The notes: generated by a model from the letters alone, not told the origin. Shown: positions 1 through 8,977, counted from the first letter of the stretch. The stretch is DNA of 64,000 bases from Vibrio hepatarius (GCF_011806575.1 NZ_JAATOO010000008.1:124001-188000), one strand, 5' to 3'. Numbers and translations are program-made.

Positions 1-495
1 CAAGAGTACAACTTAGTTGAGCGTTTAACGGTGATCGAAAACGTACTCAGCGGTCGCTTAGGTTACATGAGCGCTTGGAATGCATGGCGTCGAAACTACT
101 CGCAAAAAGACCTGAAGAAAGCCTTTGAACTGCTAGAGTTCGTTGGCCTACAAGATTTTGCCAATCAGCGTGCAGACAGCTTGTCGGGTGGTCAGAGGCA
201 GCGTGTCGGTATTGCTCGCGCGGTGATGCAAGACCCATATATTTTGTTGGCGGATGAACCGACCTCGTCACTCGATCCGAAAACCGCAGTAGAAATCATG
301 GAACTGATGGAGACGTTTGCGGAACAGAAGCAAATCCCGGTTCTGGTCAACATCCATGACGTGAATCTCGCCAAGCGTTTTGCCACCCGCATTATTGGGA
401 TGTGTAACGGTAAAGTACATTATGACGGCAGTCCGCAAGGCATTACCGAACACGATCTTAAGATCATCTACGGGGGTGAGTCATGGCTGGATTAA
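1..495 (+). CDS. phnC: Phosphonate ABC transporter ATP-binding protein, 5' partial
   Basis: The reading frame is open from base 1, so the true start lies upstream of the window; 164 codons remain. It hydrolyses ATP to drive phosphonate import on the cytoplasmic side of the PhnE permeases. The signature motif [14 protein letters not shown], the Walker B stretch [13 protein letters not shown] and the switch histidine in NIHDVNLA are all present; the Walker A region is cut off. PhnC-type sequence follows ([21 protein letters not shown]). It overlaps the first permease by 13 bases, so the two are translationally coupled. A phnD binding-protein gene is expected upstream but cannot be seen. High confidence in the family; the exact substrate is inferred. 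Confidence 0.93.
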   Translation, partial: QEYNLVERLTVIENVLSGRLGYMSAWNAWRRNYSQKDLKKAFELLEFVGLQDFANQRADSLSGGQRQRVGIARAVMQDPYILLADEPTSSLDPKTAVEIMELMETFAEQKQIPVLVNIHDVNLAKRFATRIIGMCNGKVHYDGSPQGITEHDLKIIYGGESWLD

Positions 496-1274
496 CTGCC
501 GATGGCAAGGTAGAAAACCCGTTCAAAGCCTCATGGGCGACTCGAATCGGTTTTGCGGCAGTCATCGTATATCTGTTTTACAGCGTATGGACGCTTGGGC
601 TGACGTTTGATCGTTTAATGATCGGTTTGGTGGAAAGCGAGCGCTTACTGGCGCGCATGTTCCCGCCGGATTTTTCGCGCACTAATCTGCTGCTAGGAGG
701 TTTGGCGGAAAGTTTGCAGATCGCGATTATTTCGAGCTTTTTCGGTATCGTCATTTCGCTGTTCTTGGGATTGCTCGCGGCTCGAAACATGATGCCGTCG
801 ATTATCTCAACGCCCGTACGTGGTTTTATCGCTTTATGCCGTTCGTTCCACCCTGTGATCATCGCGATTTTGTTTGTAAAAGCGGTTGGCTTTGGTGCTT
901 TAGCAGGGATATTGACGCTGATTTTTGCGTCGATTGGCTTTATCGCCAAGCTGTTTGCCGAGGCAATTGAAGAGATCTCATTTAAACCTGTCGAAGCGAT
1001 TCGTGCCACCGGCGCAAGTTTTGTCAGCGTCATCCTTTATGCTGTCATGCCTCAGGTATTTACTCGTTTCATTGGTTTCGCCAGCTACCAGCTTGATTCG
1101 AACCTTCGCAACTCAACCATGGTGGGTATCGTGGGGGCTGGTGGTTTGGGCGGGACTTTGTTTTCAGCTTTCCAACGTTTCGACTACGACTTTGTCGCGG
1201 CGATTTTGATCACCATTATTGCGCTGATTCTGGTCGGGGAGTTTTTGTCTAATGTAGTAAGGAGAATCTTCTGA
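483..1274 (+). CDS. phnE: Phosphonate ABC transporter permease PhnE (first copy)
   Basis: A 263-residue inner-membrane permease. Hydrophobic segments are visible near residues 20-40, 78-105, 115-160 and 230-255. The EAA-type loop that contacts the ATPase reads [20 protein letters not shown] (residues about 160-180), and [19 protein letters not shown] is the conserved PhnE C-terminal motif. The ATG overlaps the end of phnC and is preceded by GGGGTGAG; the gene overlaps the next permease by ATGA-type coupling. Together the two PhnE proteins probably form a heterodimeric channel. Family assignment is firm; which phosphonate is carried is unknown. Confidence 0.93.
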   Translation: MAGLTADGKVENPFKASWATRIGFAAVIVYLFYSVWTLGLTFDRLMIGLVESERLLARMFPPDFSRTNLLLGGLAESLQIAIISSFFGIVISLFLGLLAARNMMPSIISTPVRGFIALCRSFHPVIIAILFVKAVGFGALAGILTLIFASIGFIAKLFAEAIEEISFKPVEAIRATGASFVSVILYAVMPQVFTRFIGFASYQLDSNLRNSTMVGIVGAGGLGGTLFSAFQRFDYDFVAAILITIIALILVGEFLSNVVRRIF

Positions 1275-2077
1275 TGACGACAGCTTCAATTGATAAAGAA
1301 TGGCAGCGATTTACTTTTAGTGAACGCATGGCTCGCTACGCGGTGTACTTGTGTATGGTCTCTGCGATCGTTTGGTCTTGGCAAACGGTGGAGGTGATCC
1401 CAGAGTTCCTGTATGACGCGCCGGCTCAGTTTGCAGATATGTTCCAGCGTATGGTGCCGATGGATTACGCTTTCTACCCTGAAACTATTCACGAAGCGCT
1501 GATTGAGACCTTGCACATTGCGACGTTAGGGACGCTGTTTACACTGGTATTCGCGATTCCTCTGGCATTGCTGAATGCGCCAAACATTACTCCAAGCAAA
1601 ACCTTAAACTGGATTGCTCAATTCTTCTTGGTGTCATCGCGTTCGGTTAACTCACTGGTTTGGGCGCTATTGTTTATCGCGCTGTTTGGACCGGGTGTAT
1701 TGGCGGGGATCATGGCTATCGCGGTGCGCAGTGTCGGCTTCGTCGGTAAACTGCTTGCAGAAGCCATCGCCGAGGCGAACATGGGAACAATCGAAGCGCT
1801 GAGAGCAACGGGGGCTTCTTGGGCAAGCATTCTATTGAAAGGTTACTGGCCACAAGTGATGCCAGCGTTTTACTCTATTGTGTTGTTCCGTTGGGACATC
1901 AACGTACGTGAGTCAGCGGTATTAGGTCTGGTGGGCGCGGGCGGTATCGGTGTGGTGCTCAACGACGCGCAAAACCTATTCGAGTGGCAGAAAGTGTCGA
2001 TGGTACTGGTCAGTATCTTTGCGGTGGTGATCGTTGCTGAAGCGCTCGTCGTACATATCCGTAAGAAGCTTATTTAA
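1274..2077 (+). CDS. phnE: Phosphonate ABC transporter permease PhnE (second copy)
   Basis: A 267-residue paralogue of the preceding permease, starting on the ATG that overlaps its TGA. The same landmarks occur: AEAIAEANMGTIEALRATGAS for the ATPase-contact loop and DINVRESAVLGLVGAGGIG near the C terminus. An ATG-proximal GGAGAATCTT gives a good ribosome site. It is the last gene of the operon, followed by a strong bidirectional hairpin at 2133-2166. Having two separate phnE genes is common in proteobacterial phosphonate systems. No catabolic phosphonate gene (lyase or phosphonatase) is visible next to it. Confidence 0.93.
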   Translation: MTTASIDKEWQRFTFSERMARYAVYLCMVSAIVWSWQTVEVIPEFLYDAPAQFADMFQRMVPMDYAFYPETIHEALIETLHIATLGTLFTLVFAIPLALLNAPNITPSKTLNWIAQFFLVSSRSVNSLVWALLFIALFGPGVLAGIMAIAVRSVGFVGKLLAEAIAEANMGTIEALRATGASWASILLKGYWPQVMPAFYSIVLFRWDINVRESAVLGLVGAGGIGVVLNDAQNLFEWQKVSMVLVSIFAVVIVAEALVVHIRKKLI

Positions 2078-2132
2078 ATCGTTTTAAGAATCGGAACTTT
2101 TCCTTTCTTGAGTCCTTAGGTTAAGTTCTGTT

Positions 2133-2166
2133 ATTCCCGACTGCGAGTTCCATCGTAGTCGGGAAT
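2133..2166. terminator. Bidirectional rho-independent terminator between phnE and the HAD gene
   Basis: A perfect 10-bp stem (ATTCCCGACT / AGTCGGGAAT) with a 14-nt loop sits between the convergent phnE and HAD genes. It is followed by an A/T-rich stretch on the plus strand. Confidence 0.8.
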
Positions 2167-2194
2167 TATTATTTTAGTCTCGGTAAAGTTGATC

Positions 2195-2980
2195 TTATTC
2201 GCCGTGCTTAAGGGCGATAAGCTGATCGACAAATTCTGCAAATCCATAGCCGCCAGGTTGAGTCATTACCAGTGAGGGCTTGTGTTGTAACTGCTGCCAA
2301 TAGTTCTCAATGTTCTTAACCCCGATGGTTAGCGGGAGTGTCTCAAACATTTGTTGGTCGTTGAGCGAGTCGCCAACGTAACAACATTGCGTCAGTATTT
2401 GTTGTTGCGATAAGCCTTTCTCTGCCAGATAGCTAAGCGAAGTCAGTTTCTTTGAATGCTCGCCGTACCAAGCATTAATGTGGATTGAACTGGCGGTGGC
2501 GTGCGCGCCTAACTCATGGATCTGGCTGACAATGGCTTGGACGATATCGCTCGCCAGTGGCGCACGGTTCTGACCGATATCAATCGCCACTTCACACAGG
2601 CGATAGGCTTGATCCAATGTCAGGTCGACGTCGGGGTAGTGTTCAAGAATCGATTCGACAGACGTTTTGAGCTTCTCTTGCTGCTGACGCATAAATGCAA
2701 GGTCGACACTGGATTTGAGTGTTAGTCCTGATGCGCCTTTTTCCATGATAAATGCGCCGTTTTCACCTAATACCGCATTGACTGGCCAAAGCTGCGCGAT
2801 GTGATCGCACCAACCCGCACATGCCCCCGTGACGGCGATAACTTGAATATCGTGTTGCTGGAGTTTGGCTAATGCGAGCAGCGTTTCTGGCGGTAGCTTT
2901 CCGTGCCAAGTCAGAGTGTCATCAACGTCAGTCAGGACGTATTTGACCGATTTCCATTCCTTTGAAAGTGCGTTTCCCAT
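2195..2980 (-). CDS. HAD superfamily (type IIB) phosphatase
   Basis: A cytosolic HAD hydrolase of 261 residues from the ATG at 2980; an in-frame GTG at 2995 would add five residues. Motif I reads LTDVDDTLTW (nucleophile and acid/base aspartates), motif II is VTGAC, motif III is the lysine pair in GEHSKKLTSL, and motif IV is CCYVGDSLNDQQMF, as in Cof/sucrose-phosphate-phosphatase-type IIB enzymes. These remove phosphate from small sugar or nucleotide phosphates. It converges on the phosphonate operon, but nothing in the sequence fixes its substrate. A 2-phosphonoacetaldehyde hydrolase is not supported, because the type IIB cap and motif spacing differ from PhnX. Confidence 0.8.
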   Translation of the reverse strand: MGNALSKEWKSVKYVLTDVDDTLTWHGKLPPETLLALAKLQQHDIQVIAVTGACAGWCDHIAQLWPVNAVLGENGAFIMEKGASGLTLKSSVDLAFMRQQQEKLKTSVESILEHYPDVDLTLDQAYRLCEVAIDIGQNRAPLASDIVQAIVSQIHELGAHATASSIHINAWYGEHSKKLTSLSYLAEKGLSQQQILTQCCYVGDSLNDQQMFETLPLTIGVKNIENYWQQLQHKPSLVMTQPGGYGFAEFVDQLIALKHGE

Positions 2981-3168
2981 CAAAAAATTCTTCACTGTTT
3001 ATACAAGTGATTATTGTATGAATTTTCAGCGCTAAATTCAGTGAGGTCAACGAGGTTAGGCGGACTCTGACGCACGTTTTTCTCACCTTTTGTCGTGTTT
3101 GACGATATGCGTACCGAGTGATGGGCAACGTGTTCTCAACGAGACGTGCTGATCGTCAGGGATAAAGA

Positions 3169-3198
3169 AAAACACCGAACGATTTCGTTCGGTGTTTT
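3169..3198. terminator. Terminator downstream of the BCCT transporter
   Basis: A 12-bp stem AACACCGAACGA / TCGTTCGGTGTT with A and T runs on both sides lies just past the stop of the minus-strand transporter gene. It can act in both directions. Confidence 0.85.
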
Positions 3199-3211
3199 GT
3201 TAGTTTTGTGG

Positions 3212-4795
3212 TTAGTGTTGATAAGCTGGTAGCTCGGATCGTAGCCCTTTGACCAAGCTGATACACATCAGCAGCAACACAAAGGTAAACGGCAGTGCGG
3301 TTGCAACTACGCCAGATTGCAGTGCTTGTAGCGCTTCTTTGCCCCCGACAAACAACATTACCGCTGCGATAGCACCTTCAATACACGCCCAGAAAATACG
3401 CTGTGGTACGGGTGCATCAATCTTACCGCCTGCGGTAATACTATCGATAACCAGTGAACCAGAGTCTGACGAGGTGATAAAGAAGACTAAGATCAACATG
3501 ATCGATAGAACCGAAATTACCGAACTGTATGGTAGCGCGTCATACACATGGAATAAGGTCAACGAAATATCAGTCAGACCATTTGCACCCAACTCACCAA
3601 CTTTGTTCACGACCTGATCCAGTGCGATACCACCAAATACTGACATCCAGATTAACGTGACTGTAGTAGGAATCACGATCACAGCGAACAGGAACTCACG
3701 TACGGTACGGCCTTTTGATACACGTGCAATGAACATTCCGACGAATGGCGACCACGAGATCCACCAAGCCCAGTAAAATACCGTCCAACCGTGCATCCAT
3801 GTTCTGTCTTCACGGCCGTGAGGGTTACTCAACGGAATGATGTTTTGTGCATAAGCCAGCGTCGTATCCCACAGTGATTTAACTGCTGTATCGAAGCTGA
3901 TGTAGGTAACAAAAATTAACAGGGCAAAAGCGACGATCATGTTGATGTTACTTAGTAGCTTAACGCCGCCGTCGATACCACGAATAACGGATAGTACGGC
4001 AATAAAGGTAACAAACGCGATCACTACCATTTGCATACCAATACCGCCATCTAGCCCAAACACATGGTTGATACCACTGGTTGCCTGCTGTGCACCTAAA
4101 CCAAGCGAAGTTGCTAGGCCGAACAAAGTCGACAGTACTGCAAGGATATCAATCACATGCCCTAACCAGCCCCAAGCACGGTCACCAAAAATTGGGTAGA
4201 ACGCAGCGCGTAGTGATAGCGGAAGGCCTTTGTTGTACGCAAAGAACGCTAGCGATAATGCGACAATCGCGTAAATACCCCAACCATGAATGCCCCAATG
4301 GAACAATGTAGCGCCCATCGCTAGTGATTTAGCTTCTGCGCTATATGGTTCTGCGTTCAGTGGCGTTCCCCACCAGTCAGTAAAGTATGCCGTTGGTTCG
4401 GCGACACTCCAAAACAGTAGACCGATACCCATACCAGCAGCAAACAGCATTGATAGCCAAGAAAGAGTGGAGTGCTCCGCAACGGCGTCTTTACCACCAA
4501 TACGAACTTTACCTAACGGAGAGAAAAGCAAAGCTACCGCGAAGAATAAAAAGAAGTTGGTCGACCACATGAAGAAGACGTCAAAGTCTTCGATGATACC
4601 GTTTCTAAGACCGTTGAGAGCGTCTCGTGCGGTTGATGGGTCAAGAACAAGAAGAGAAATTAGGCTGAGAATAACCAGACCAGCACTAATACCAAAAACA
4701 GGATTATGAATATCGAAACCCCACTTCTGGACGTTGTCCTGTCCAACCTGATAGTCAGTCGTTTCGATACTATATTTTTTTAATGCATTTTCCAT
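3212..4795 (-). CDS. BCCT-family betaine/carnitine/choline-type transporter
   Basis: A 527-residue inner-membrane carrier with about twelve hydrophobic segments. Family landmarks are the glycine-rich stretch AAGMGIGLLFWSVAEP (about residue 120) and the tryptophan-rich WTVFYWAWWISWSPFVGMFI (about residue 335), which forms the quaternary-ammonium binding region in BCCT proteins. FFITSSDSGSLVID lies in a late transmembrane segment. Such transporters take up glycine betaine, choline, carnitine or DMSP with Na+ or H+ for osmoprotection; which substrate applies here is unknown. It is a single gene with its own terminator, and a CRP-like site lies about 105 bases upstream of the ATG. Confidence 0.9.
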   Translation of the reverse strand: MENALKKYSIETTDYQVGQDNVQKWGFDIHNPVFGISAGLVILSLISLLVLDPSTARDALNGLRNGIIEDFDVFFMWSTNFFLFFAVALLFSPLGKVRIGGKDAVAEHSTLSWLSMLFAAGMGIGLLFWSVAEPTAYFTDWWGTPLNAEPYSAEAKSLAMGATLFHWGIHGWGIYAIVALSLAFFAYNKGLPLSLRAAFYPIFGDRAWGWLGHVIDILAVLSTLFGLATSLGLGAQQATSGINHVFGLDGGIGMQMVVIAFVTFIAVLSVIRGIDGGVKLLSNINMIVAFALLIFVTYISFDTAVKSLWDTTLAYAQNIIPLSNPHGREDRTWMHGWTVFYWAWWISWSPFVGMFIARVSKGRTVREFLFAVIVIPTTVTLIWMSVFGGIALDQVVNKVGELGANGLTDISLTLFHVYDALPYSSVISVLSIMLILVFFITSSDSGSLVIDSITAGGKIDAPVPQRIFWACIEGAIAAVMLFVGGKEALQALQSGVVATALPFTFVLLLMCISLVKGLRSELPAYQH

Positions 4796-4898
4796 AAATA
4801 CAATTGCTACGTTTTATATAAACGCCTTTCTCTAGTGAGAAAGACAACAAAACCGCCTCCAATTAATTTGAGTTCTAAAGTTTAAGTTGCGCAAGAAG

Positions 4899-4914
4899 TG
4901 TAACAAAGATCACA
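4899..4914. promoter_or_regulatory. CRP-like binding site upstream of the BCCT gene
   Basis: TGTAA-N6-TCACA matches the CRP consensus TGTGA-N6-TCACA at 9 of 10 arm positions. It lies in the 405-base gap between the divergent BCCT and outer-membrane protein genes. The rest of that gap (4796-5200) shows no convincing gene or RNA. Confidence 0.45.
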
Positions 4915-5200
4915 AATTAACTCAAATGGCTGTAAATTTCGTCAAATTGGAACGTTGGTGATGTGATTTGAATATAAAAATCTTATGACATCTAAACAAT
5001 TTTGTTGGTGGTGATAAACGTGCTATCCGAATGGCAAATGGTATGTGGTATATAAATATGCTTATGGTAGGATATGCATGTAGTTTTACTGGTAGTGGTT
5101 TGAGCGTAAATCACGATATAAATCAGTCAGCTACATTCCTTTAGCTACAACCATTTTGCGGCTACAAACATTCTTAATTTAAAATAATCAGAGTAACTTT

Positions 5201-5794
5201 ATGAATCCACGCTTTTGGTTTCTACCAGCGCTAGCAACGGCTGGCATGAGCTTTTCTGCTTTTGCTTCGACGGAGCAGCCTGAGAGTGAACGCACATTTT
5301 ATCTGGGGGCCGATTGGGCGGCTTATAATGACGTCAAACTTGAGTCAGGCGGTGTCTCTATTTCAGAAAATAGTGACTTCGGTGATTTAGGGTTCAACTT
5401 AGTTGCTGGATACGAATTCAATACACACAAAGTTGTGAAACTGGGTGTTGAAGCAGAATATCGCTCGTTTTCTGAAGTGAATTATGAAGACGTATTAAAA
5501 GTTGAAGGTTCTGGTTTTTACATCAACATCAAGCCGAAATTTATTGTTCAATATGATGAGGCAGATGTGTATGTATCGCTACTGGCTGGTGTGGGCAACA
5601 TGGATATTGATGCCAAAGCTGAAGGTGTTAGTGCATCAGAATCTGAAGCGAGCTACCAATTTGGCGCGGAGCTGGGCTTTATCATCAACCGTAATGTGGA
5701 CCTCCACTTAGGTTATCGTTCGGCGCACGTTGAAGTCGACAATATTGATGCATCGGTAAATACGGCATACTTAGGTGCTCGTTACTTCTTCTAA
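5201..5794 (+). CDS. Small outer-membrane beta-barrel protein
   Basis: A 197-residue protein with a signal peptide (cleavage probably after SAFA, residue about 22). Alternating hydrophobic/polar strands follow, with the typical terminal aromatic motif NTAYLGARYFF. Length and pattern fit an eight-stranded OmpA/opacity-type barrel. Strand-like stretches such as FYLGADWAAY, FNLVAGYEF, VKLGVEAEYRSF, FYINIKPKFIV and VDLHLGYRSA support this. The function is unknown: members act as adhesins, structural barrels or stress-induced porin-like proteins. It stands alone with its own terminator directly downstream. Confidence 0.8.
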   Translation: MNPRFWFLPALATAGMSFSAFASTEQPESERTFYLGADWAAYNDVKLESGGVSISENSDFGDLGFNLVAGYEFNTHKVVKLGVEAEYRSFSEVNYEDVLKVEGSGFYINIKPKFIVQYDEADVYVSLLAGVGNMDIDAKAEGVSASESEASYQFGAELGFIINRNVDLHLGYRSAHVEVDNIDASVNTAYLGARYFF

Positions 5795-5818
5795 AGTCAG
5801 CAGAGCAAACTTGAATAA

Positions 5819-5844
5819 AAAGGCGAACATTATTGTTCGCCTTT
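5819..5844. terminator. Terminator between the beta-barrel gene and speG
   Basis: An 11-bp stem AAAGGCGAACA / TGTTCGCCTTT with a short loop lies between convergent genes and probably works in both directions. Confidence 0.85.
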
Positions 5845-5870
5845 AGTGGTTATAGAGGAGCGGATTTGTT

Positions 5871-6395
5871 TTATTCGTCTTTGTTGCCGCTGTAATGATG
5901 CTGCAAAATGTACATCCGTTTTACATCGCGGTAGCGGCCGTTCATAAAGTATTCTTCTACCAAGTGGCCTTCTTCGATAAAGCCGCACTGTTTATACAGA
6001 TGGATCGCTTTTTCATTATCAAGTGCGACCAGTAAGTAAATTTTGTGCAGGTTGAGGATCGAGAACGAGTAATCCAGTGCGCGGTGAACCGCTTGCTTTG
6101 CGTAGCCTTTGCCTTGATAGTCGGGGGCAATGATGATCTGGAACTCAGCACTACGGTGGATGTAGTTAATCTCGATTAACTCGACCAGCCCAATCAACTC
6201 TTTATTCTCATTTTCAACCACGAAACGTCGCTCGGCGTCATCGTGGATGTGTTTTTGGTATAGCTCTTCCAACTCGTCATATGACTCGTATGGTTCTTCA
6301 AACCAGTAGGTCATGATGTTGCGGTTGTTGTTAAGGTCATGAATAAAACGTAAGTCAGAACGCTCCAAAGCTCGAATGCTTAGACCTTTTGTCAT
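5871..6395 (-). CDS. speG: Spermidine N1-acetyltransferase
   Basis: A 174-residue GNAT-fold enzyme that acetylates spermidine and spermine with acetyl-CoA, lowering polyamine toxicity. The start [34 protein letters not shown] is characteristic of SpeG, whose dodecameric structure is known from V. cholerae. The acetyl-CoA loop is [14 protein letters not shown] (about residue 100), and the C-terminal [16 protein letters not shown] is conserved. The ATG is preceded by GGAGAAGTACC. Length equals the family norm. It is monocistronic and convergent with the barrel gene. Confidence 0.93.
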   Translation of the reverse strand: MTKGLSIRALERSDLRFIHDLNNNRNIMTYWFEEPYESYDELEELYQKHIHDDAERRFVVENENKELIGLVELIEINYIHRSAEFQIIIAPDYQGKGYAKQAVHRALDYSFSILNLHKIYLLVALDNEKAIHLYKQCGFIEEGHLVEEYFMNGRYRDVKRMYILQHHYSGNKDE

Positions 6396-6468
6396 GGTAC
6401 TTCTCCAAACAGAAAAACACCTACCAAACGTTGGTGAGGTTGTCTCTATGATAGAGAGAATTGGTTAA

Positions 6469-6661
6469 ATGAATAGTGAAATTTTGCTTATTTTTGCAAC
6501 CAGTGGAATAGCCTGTCTGTGCAGTATGTTGAGAGGTCATAAGGTGGTCAAACTGAGCGGTGATCTCTCGCGCTTGTTGCTCAGACATTACCGGCGTTGT
6601 GCTTTCGGCTTTACTGCTCTATCTATTAGCGCAACCTAGCCAACAGCCAATGAGCGCGTGA
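6469..6661 (+). other. Possible small membrane-protein ORF split over two frames
   Basis: Frame one opens at ATG 6469, after GAGAGAA, and reads MNSEILLIFATSGIACLCSM, a hydrophobic start, but then becomes basic and stops at 6637-6639. The +1 frame is open from 6557 and encodes a second hydrophobic helix, ITGVVLSALLLYLLAQP, ending at TGA 6659-6661 directly on the ribosome site of the next gene. Joined by one shift near 6560-6580, the two would give a two-helix protein of about 62 residues. This may be a decayed gene, a programmed shift, a base error or coincidence. Confidence 0.25.
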
Positions 6662-6672
6662 GGAGTCAAGTC

Positions 6673-7182
6673 ATGAAAATCAGATATCAAATCAGTCGCC
6701 GACTCGCTGCAGTGGTGTTGTCGGCAGTGATAAGCACATCGGTGTTGGCCAGCGAGATTGATTACCGAATTGAAGGAATGCTCACTGTGCCAGTAATGAC
6801 GCAAGGGCAACTACTGTGGTTGAAAGGGCGAGTGGGAGGAGGGGAGTATCAGGCGCGAAATGCTCAGGGAGAGCTGTGCCGAATAACGGTCCCTGTCGCG
6901 GTTGGACTTATTGATCAGAGTGCGGGTTTGGATGTCGCCGACGTGACTGGACTCAAGATTGCTATTCGCAGCCCTGAATTGAGTCGAGCGATTCTCAATG
7001 GAGAGCCGATACACAGTGAAGATTGGGTTTTTAGCTACAAAGGTGAGCTTAAGCAAAGCGACGGTTACATTGTCGAGGGCGTTGCGCGGGAGGAAGGGTT
7101 TGTTATCAATGCGCGTAAACGTTGGATTTCTTGGTTGCTAGATGAAGAGCGAGACGCTAAGTGTCAACTTGCTGATTTATAA
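6673..7182 (+). CDS. Hypothetical exported protein
   Basis: 169 residues from ATG 6673, chosen because TGAGGAG precedes it; an in-frame GTG at 6658 has no such site. A signal peptide (MKIRYQISRRLAAVVLSAVISTSVLA) predicts export to the periplasm. The mature part has a beta-rich look (IDYRIEGMLTVP, VVEGVAREEGFVINARKRW) with two cysteines, at ELCRI and AKCQL near the end, that could form a disulfide. I do not recognise a family. It is followed by a good hairpin terminator and converges on the DUF1840 gene. Confidence 0.65.
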   Translation: MKIRYQISRRLAAVVLSAVISTSVLASEIDYRIEGMLTVPVMTQGQLLWLKGRVGGGEYQARNAQGELCRITVPVAVGLIDQSAGLDVADVTGLKIAIRSPELSRAILNGEPIHSEDWVFSYKGELKQSDGYIVEGVAREEGFVINARKRWISWLLDEERDAKCQLADL

Positions 7183-7191
7183 AGTTAACGA

Positions 7192-7218
7192 GCCCGAAAT
7201 GGCGGTGCTATTTCGGGC
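7192..7218. terminator. Terminator between the exported protein and the DUF1840 gene
   Basis: A 9-bp perfect stem GCCCGAAAT / ATTTCGGGC lies between convergent genes. There is little T tract, so its strength is uncertain. Confidence 0.55.
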
Positions 7219-7228
7219 GCGTTGCGGC

Positions 7229-7543
7229 TTATTCTTTGTCCCACATAACGTCGCAGTCGTCTTTTGCCGCTGCGGTCAAGAGTTCGAGTAGCGGAAGCGC
7301 CCGAGTTGCAATGCTTACTTGTGGCTCGGCATCTTCTTCGTCATCTTCTACTTCTTCAGGGTCTGGTTTGTTTTTTTCGATCGCTACCGCCGCTTTAAAT
7401 TGTTCAAGTGCTGTTGGCACATTCTCGGCCGTAATTGCGCCGGGAACGGTTTCACTGTGCCCCATCATTTTGATCATCTCGAGGGCGACGTTACCAAACA
7501 TAGTGACGTTGGCATAAGCTTTGGTACGGAAAGTTACGAGCAT
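7229..7543 (-). CDS. DUF1840 family protein
   Basis: A 104-residue small cytosolic protein. MLVTFRTKAYANVTMFGNVALEMIKMMGHSETVPGAI at the N terminus is the DUF1840 hallmark, followed by an acidic linker (DPEEVEDDEEDAEP) and the conserved end ALPLLELLTAAAKDDCDVMWD. The role of the family is unknown. It is a single gene transcribed towards the preceding exported protein. The 297-base gap to the next gene (7544-7840) shows no clear gene, RNA or operator. Confidence 0.8.
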   Translation of the reverse strand: MLVTFRTKAYANVTMFGNVALEMIKMMGHSETVPGAITAENVPTALEQFKAAVAIEKNKPDPEEVEDDEEDAEPQVSIATRALPLLELLTAAAKDDCDVMWDKE

Positions 7544-7840
7544 AAACAGCTACCTTTTGTGCGTGTTTTATTAAGCTAAACCATAGCACATAGTTGGAAA
7601 TGTAAGCCATTGAGGCAGCGCACTATCGTTACGTTGATTGGACGAAAGCAATATTTGTGTCAGTAATGATATCCAGATTCCCGTCAAACTTGACACATTC
7701 TGGGTTTCACTATTGTATTGAGGGAAGAGCGTAGTGAAGTATTAATAATTTGTCCGATGAATTGGAATTATTGCTCTATTGCTATCGATTTGATGAGTAA
7801 TAGAATTCACTGTTTGCAGTAAACGAATAAGAGCTAACAA

Positions 7841-8401
7841 TTGATGATAAATAAAATTGCCAAAATCCTAGCCGTAACCGCCACAATATTTGTCGTTAAC
7901 GGTTGTGCGAGCTATAGCATCACCGAACAGGATATGAATCAATACTTACAGGACAAAGCGAAGATTAATCAGTCTGTTGGTGTTCAAAACGTTATGTATG
8001 CTCAAGTTTCGGTGGACGATCTTGAGGTGAAGATTGGTCGTGCAGATGCTGATCGTATTTCCGTATTCGCCAATACTACCGCAAACATACAGTTTTTAAG
8101 TCAGCAAGATATGGGGTTGGACCTTGACCTAGAGTTCAGTGCCATACCTAAATATGACCAAGATACTGGTGAGGTCTTTTTGCAATCGCTGCGTTTAGAG
8201 CGATTTGAAGAGAAAAGCAAACGACTGACGCCAGAAGTCAGTAAGCTGCTCAAGCCAGCGGTATCGATGATAGGCTACGCATTATCAAACCAGCCAGTGT
8301 ATAAGCTGGAAAGCGATAAAGTTCAGGCGGTATTGCTCAAGTCGGCAAGTCCAAATCTGGTTATCAAAGACAACAAGCTAGTGATTGAACTATTCGATTA
8401 A
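7841..8401 (+). CDS. DUF1439 family lipoprotein
   Basis: 186 residues starting with a lipoprotein signal peptide; the lipobox VVNGC puts the lipidated cysteine at residue 22, so the protein is membrane-anchored and faces the periplasm. The mature part begins ASYSITEQDMNQYLQDK and carries the long amphipathic pattern of DUF1439 (YceB-like) lipoproteins, for example SVDDLEVKIGRADADRISVFANTTANIQF. YceB-like proteins have a lipid-binding-like fold, but no function is established. The start could be either of two adjacent ATG codons (7841 or 7844). It appears monocistronic. Confidence 0.75.
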   Translation: MMINKIAKILAVTATIFVVNGCASYSITEQDMNQYLQDKAKINQSVGVQNVMYAQVSVDDLEVKIGRADADRISVFANTTANIQFLSQQDMGLDLDLEFSAIPKYDQDTGEVFLQSLRLERFEEKSKRLTPEVSKLLKPAVSMIGYALSNQPVYKLESDKVQAVLLKSASPNLVIKDNKLVIELFD

Positions 8402-8420
8402 TCGCTGCCTCGCCCGTTTT

Positions 8421-8460
8421 CCGTCGTCAGTCAGTTTGTTCAAAACAGAGTGACGACGGA
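8421..8460. terminator. Inverted repeat between the DUF1439 and MarR genes
   Basis: CCGTCGTCA and TGACGACGG form a 9-bp perfect inverted repeat with a loop of about 21 nt between convergent genes. It is a possible weak terminator; there is no clear T run. Confidence 0.4.
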
Positions 8461-8476
8461 TGATTTAGCGCCAATC

Positions 8477-8905
8477 TTAATCGCTTTTACGCAGGTTGGT
8501 GTCCAGTTCAAGACACAACACTCGCAGCGCTTCAATACTCTCCGCCGCCATACTCGAGCGAGACTCCAGTTTCGCGGTCAGCTCTTGTGCTTCTTCCTGC
8601 AACTGGCTGCCTTTTGGCGTCAAGGAAATCACTTTCTTGCGCTCATCTAACTCTGAAACTTTTCGCGTCAATAGCCCTTTGGATTCCAAACGCTTAACGA
8701 TAGGTGTCAATGTGCCTGGATCTAAGTGGGTATCTTGAGAAAGCTCTTTGAGACTCACATCGTTTTTACACCACAGAGAGTGCATCACAACGTACTGAGG
8801 ATAAGTCAGGTCGTATTCATCAAGTAACGGGCGAAATGCGCGTACTAACGAGTTAGTCGCTGTGTACAACGCAAAGCAGACGTTGTCGGATAATTTATCG
8901 GCCAT
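8477..8905 (-). CDS. MarR/OhrR-like redox-responsive repressor
   Basis: About 142 residues from ATG 8905 (an ATG at 8917 is an alternative). The N terminus LSDNVCFALYTATNSLVRAFRPLLDEYDLTYPQYVVM closely resembles OhrR. That includes the cysteine (here in NVCFALY) that OhrR uses to sense organic hydroperoxides and the YTYPQY-like contact segment. A winged helix-turn-helix follows (VSLKELSQDTHLDPGTLTPIVKRLESKGLLTRK). It is divergent from the oxidoreductase gene at 9143, and two similar palindromes lie between them, so it probably represses that gene and itself. No ohr gene is present here, which makes the oxidoreductase the likely target. Confidence 0.8.
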   Translation of the reverse strand: MADKLSDNVCFALYTATNSLVRAFRPLLDEYDLTYPQYVVMHSLWCKNDVSLKELSQDTHLDPGTLTPIVKRLESKGLLTRKVSELDERKKVISLTPKGSQLQEEAQELTAKLESRSSMAAESIEALRVLCLELDTNLRKSD

Positions 8906-8965
8906 GAGTGAGTCCATAATTGAGCAAGGGCAACATGATAACAAATTCTACGTAATTTAAAATAT

Positions 8966-8977
8966 TTTGCGTGCAAA
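8966..8977. promoter_or_regulatory. Palindrome, candidate MarR operator 1
   Basis: TTTGCGTGCAAA, palindromic except at its centre, lies about 60 bases upstream of the MarR start. It resembles the second site at 9038-9049. Confidence 0.45.

Noticed and set aside
2195..2980. Phosphonoacetaldehyde hydrolase (PhnX) next to the phosphonate importer
   Set aside because: Motifs and cap type are those of type IIB HAD phosphatases, and the gene is convergent rather than in the phn operon.
3249..4709. Long plus-strand frames opposite the BCCT gene
   Set aside because: They have no ribosome sites and a composition expected from the antisense of a membrane protein gene.
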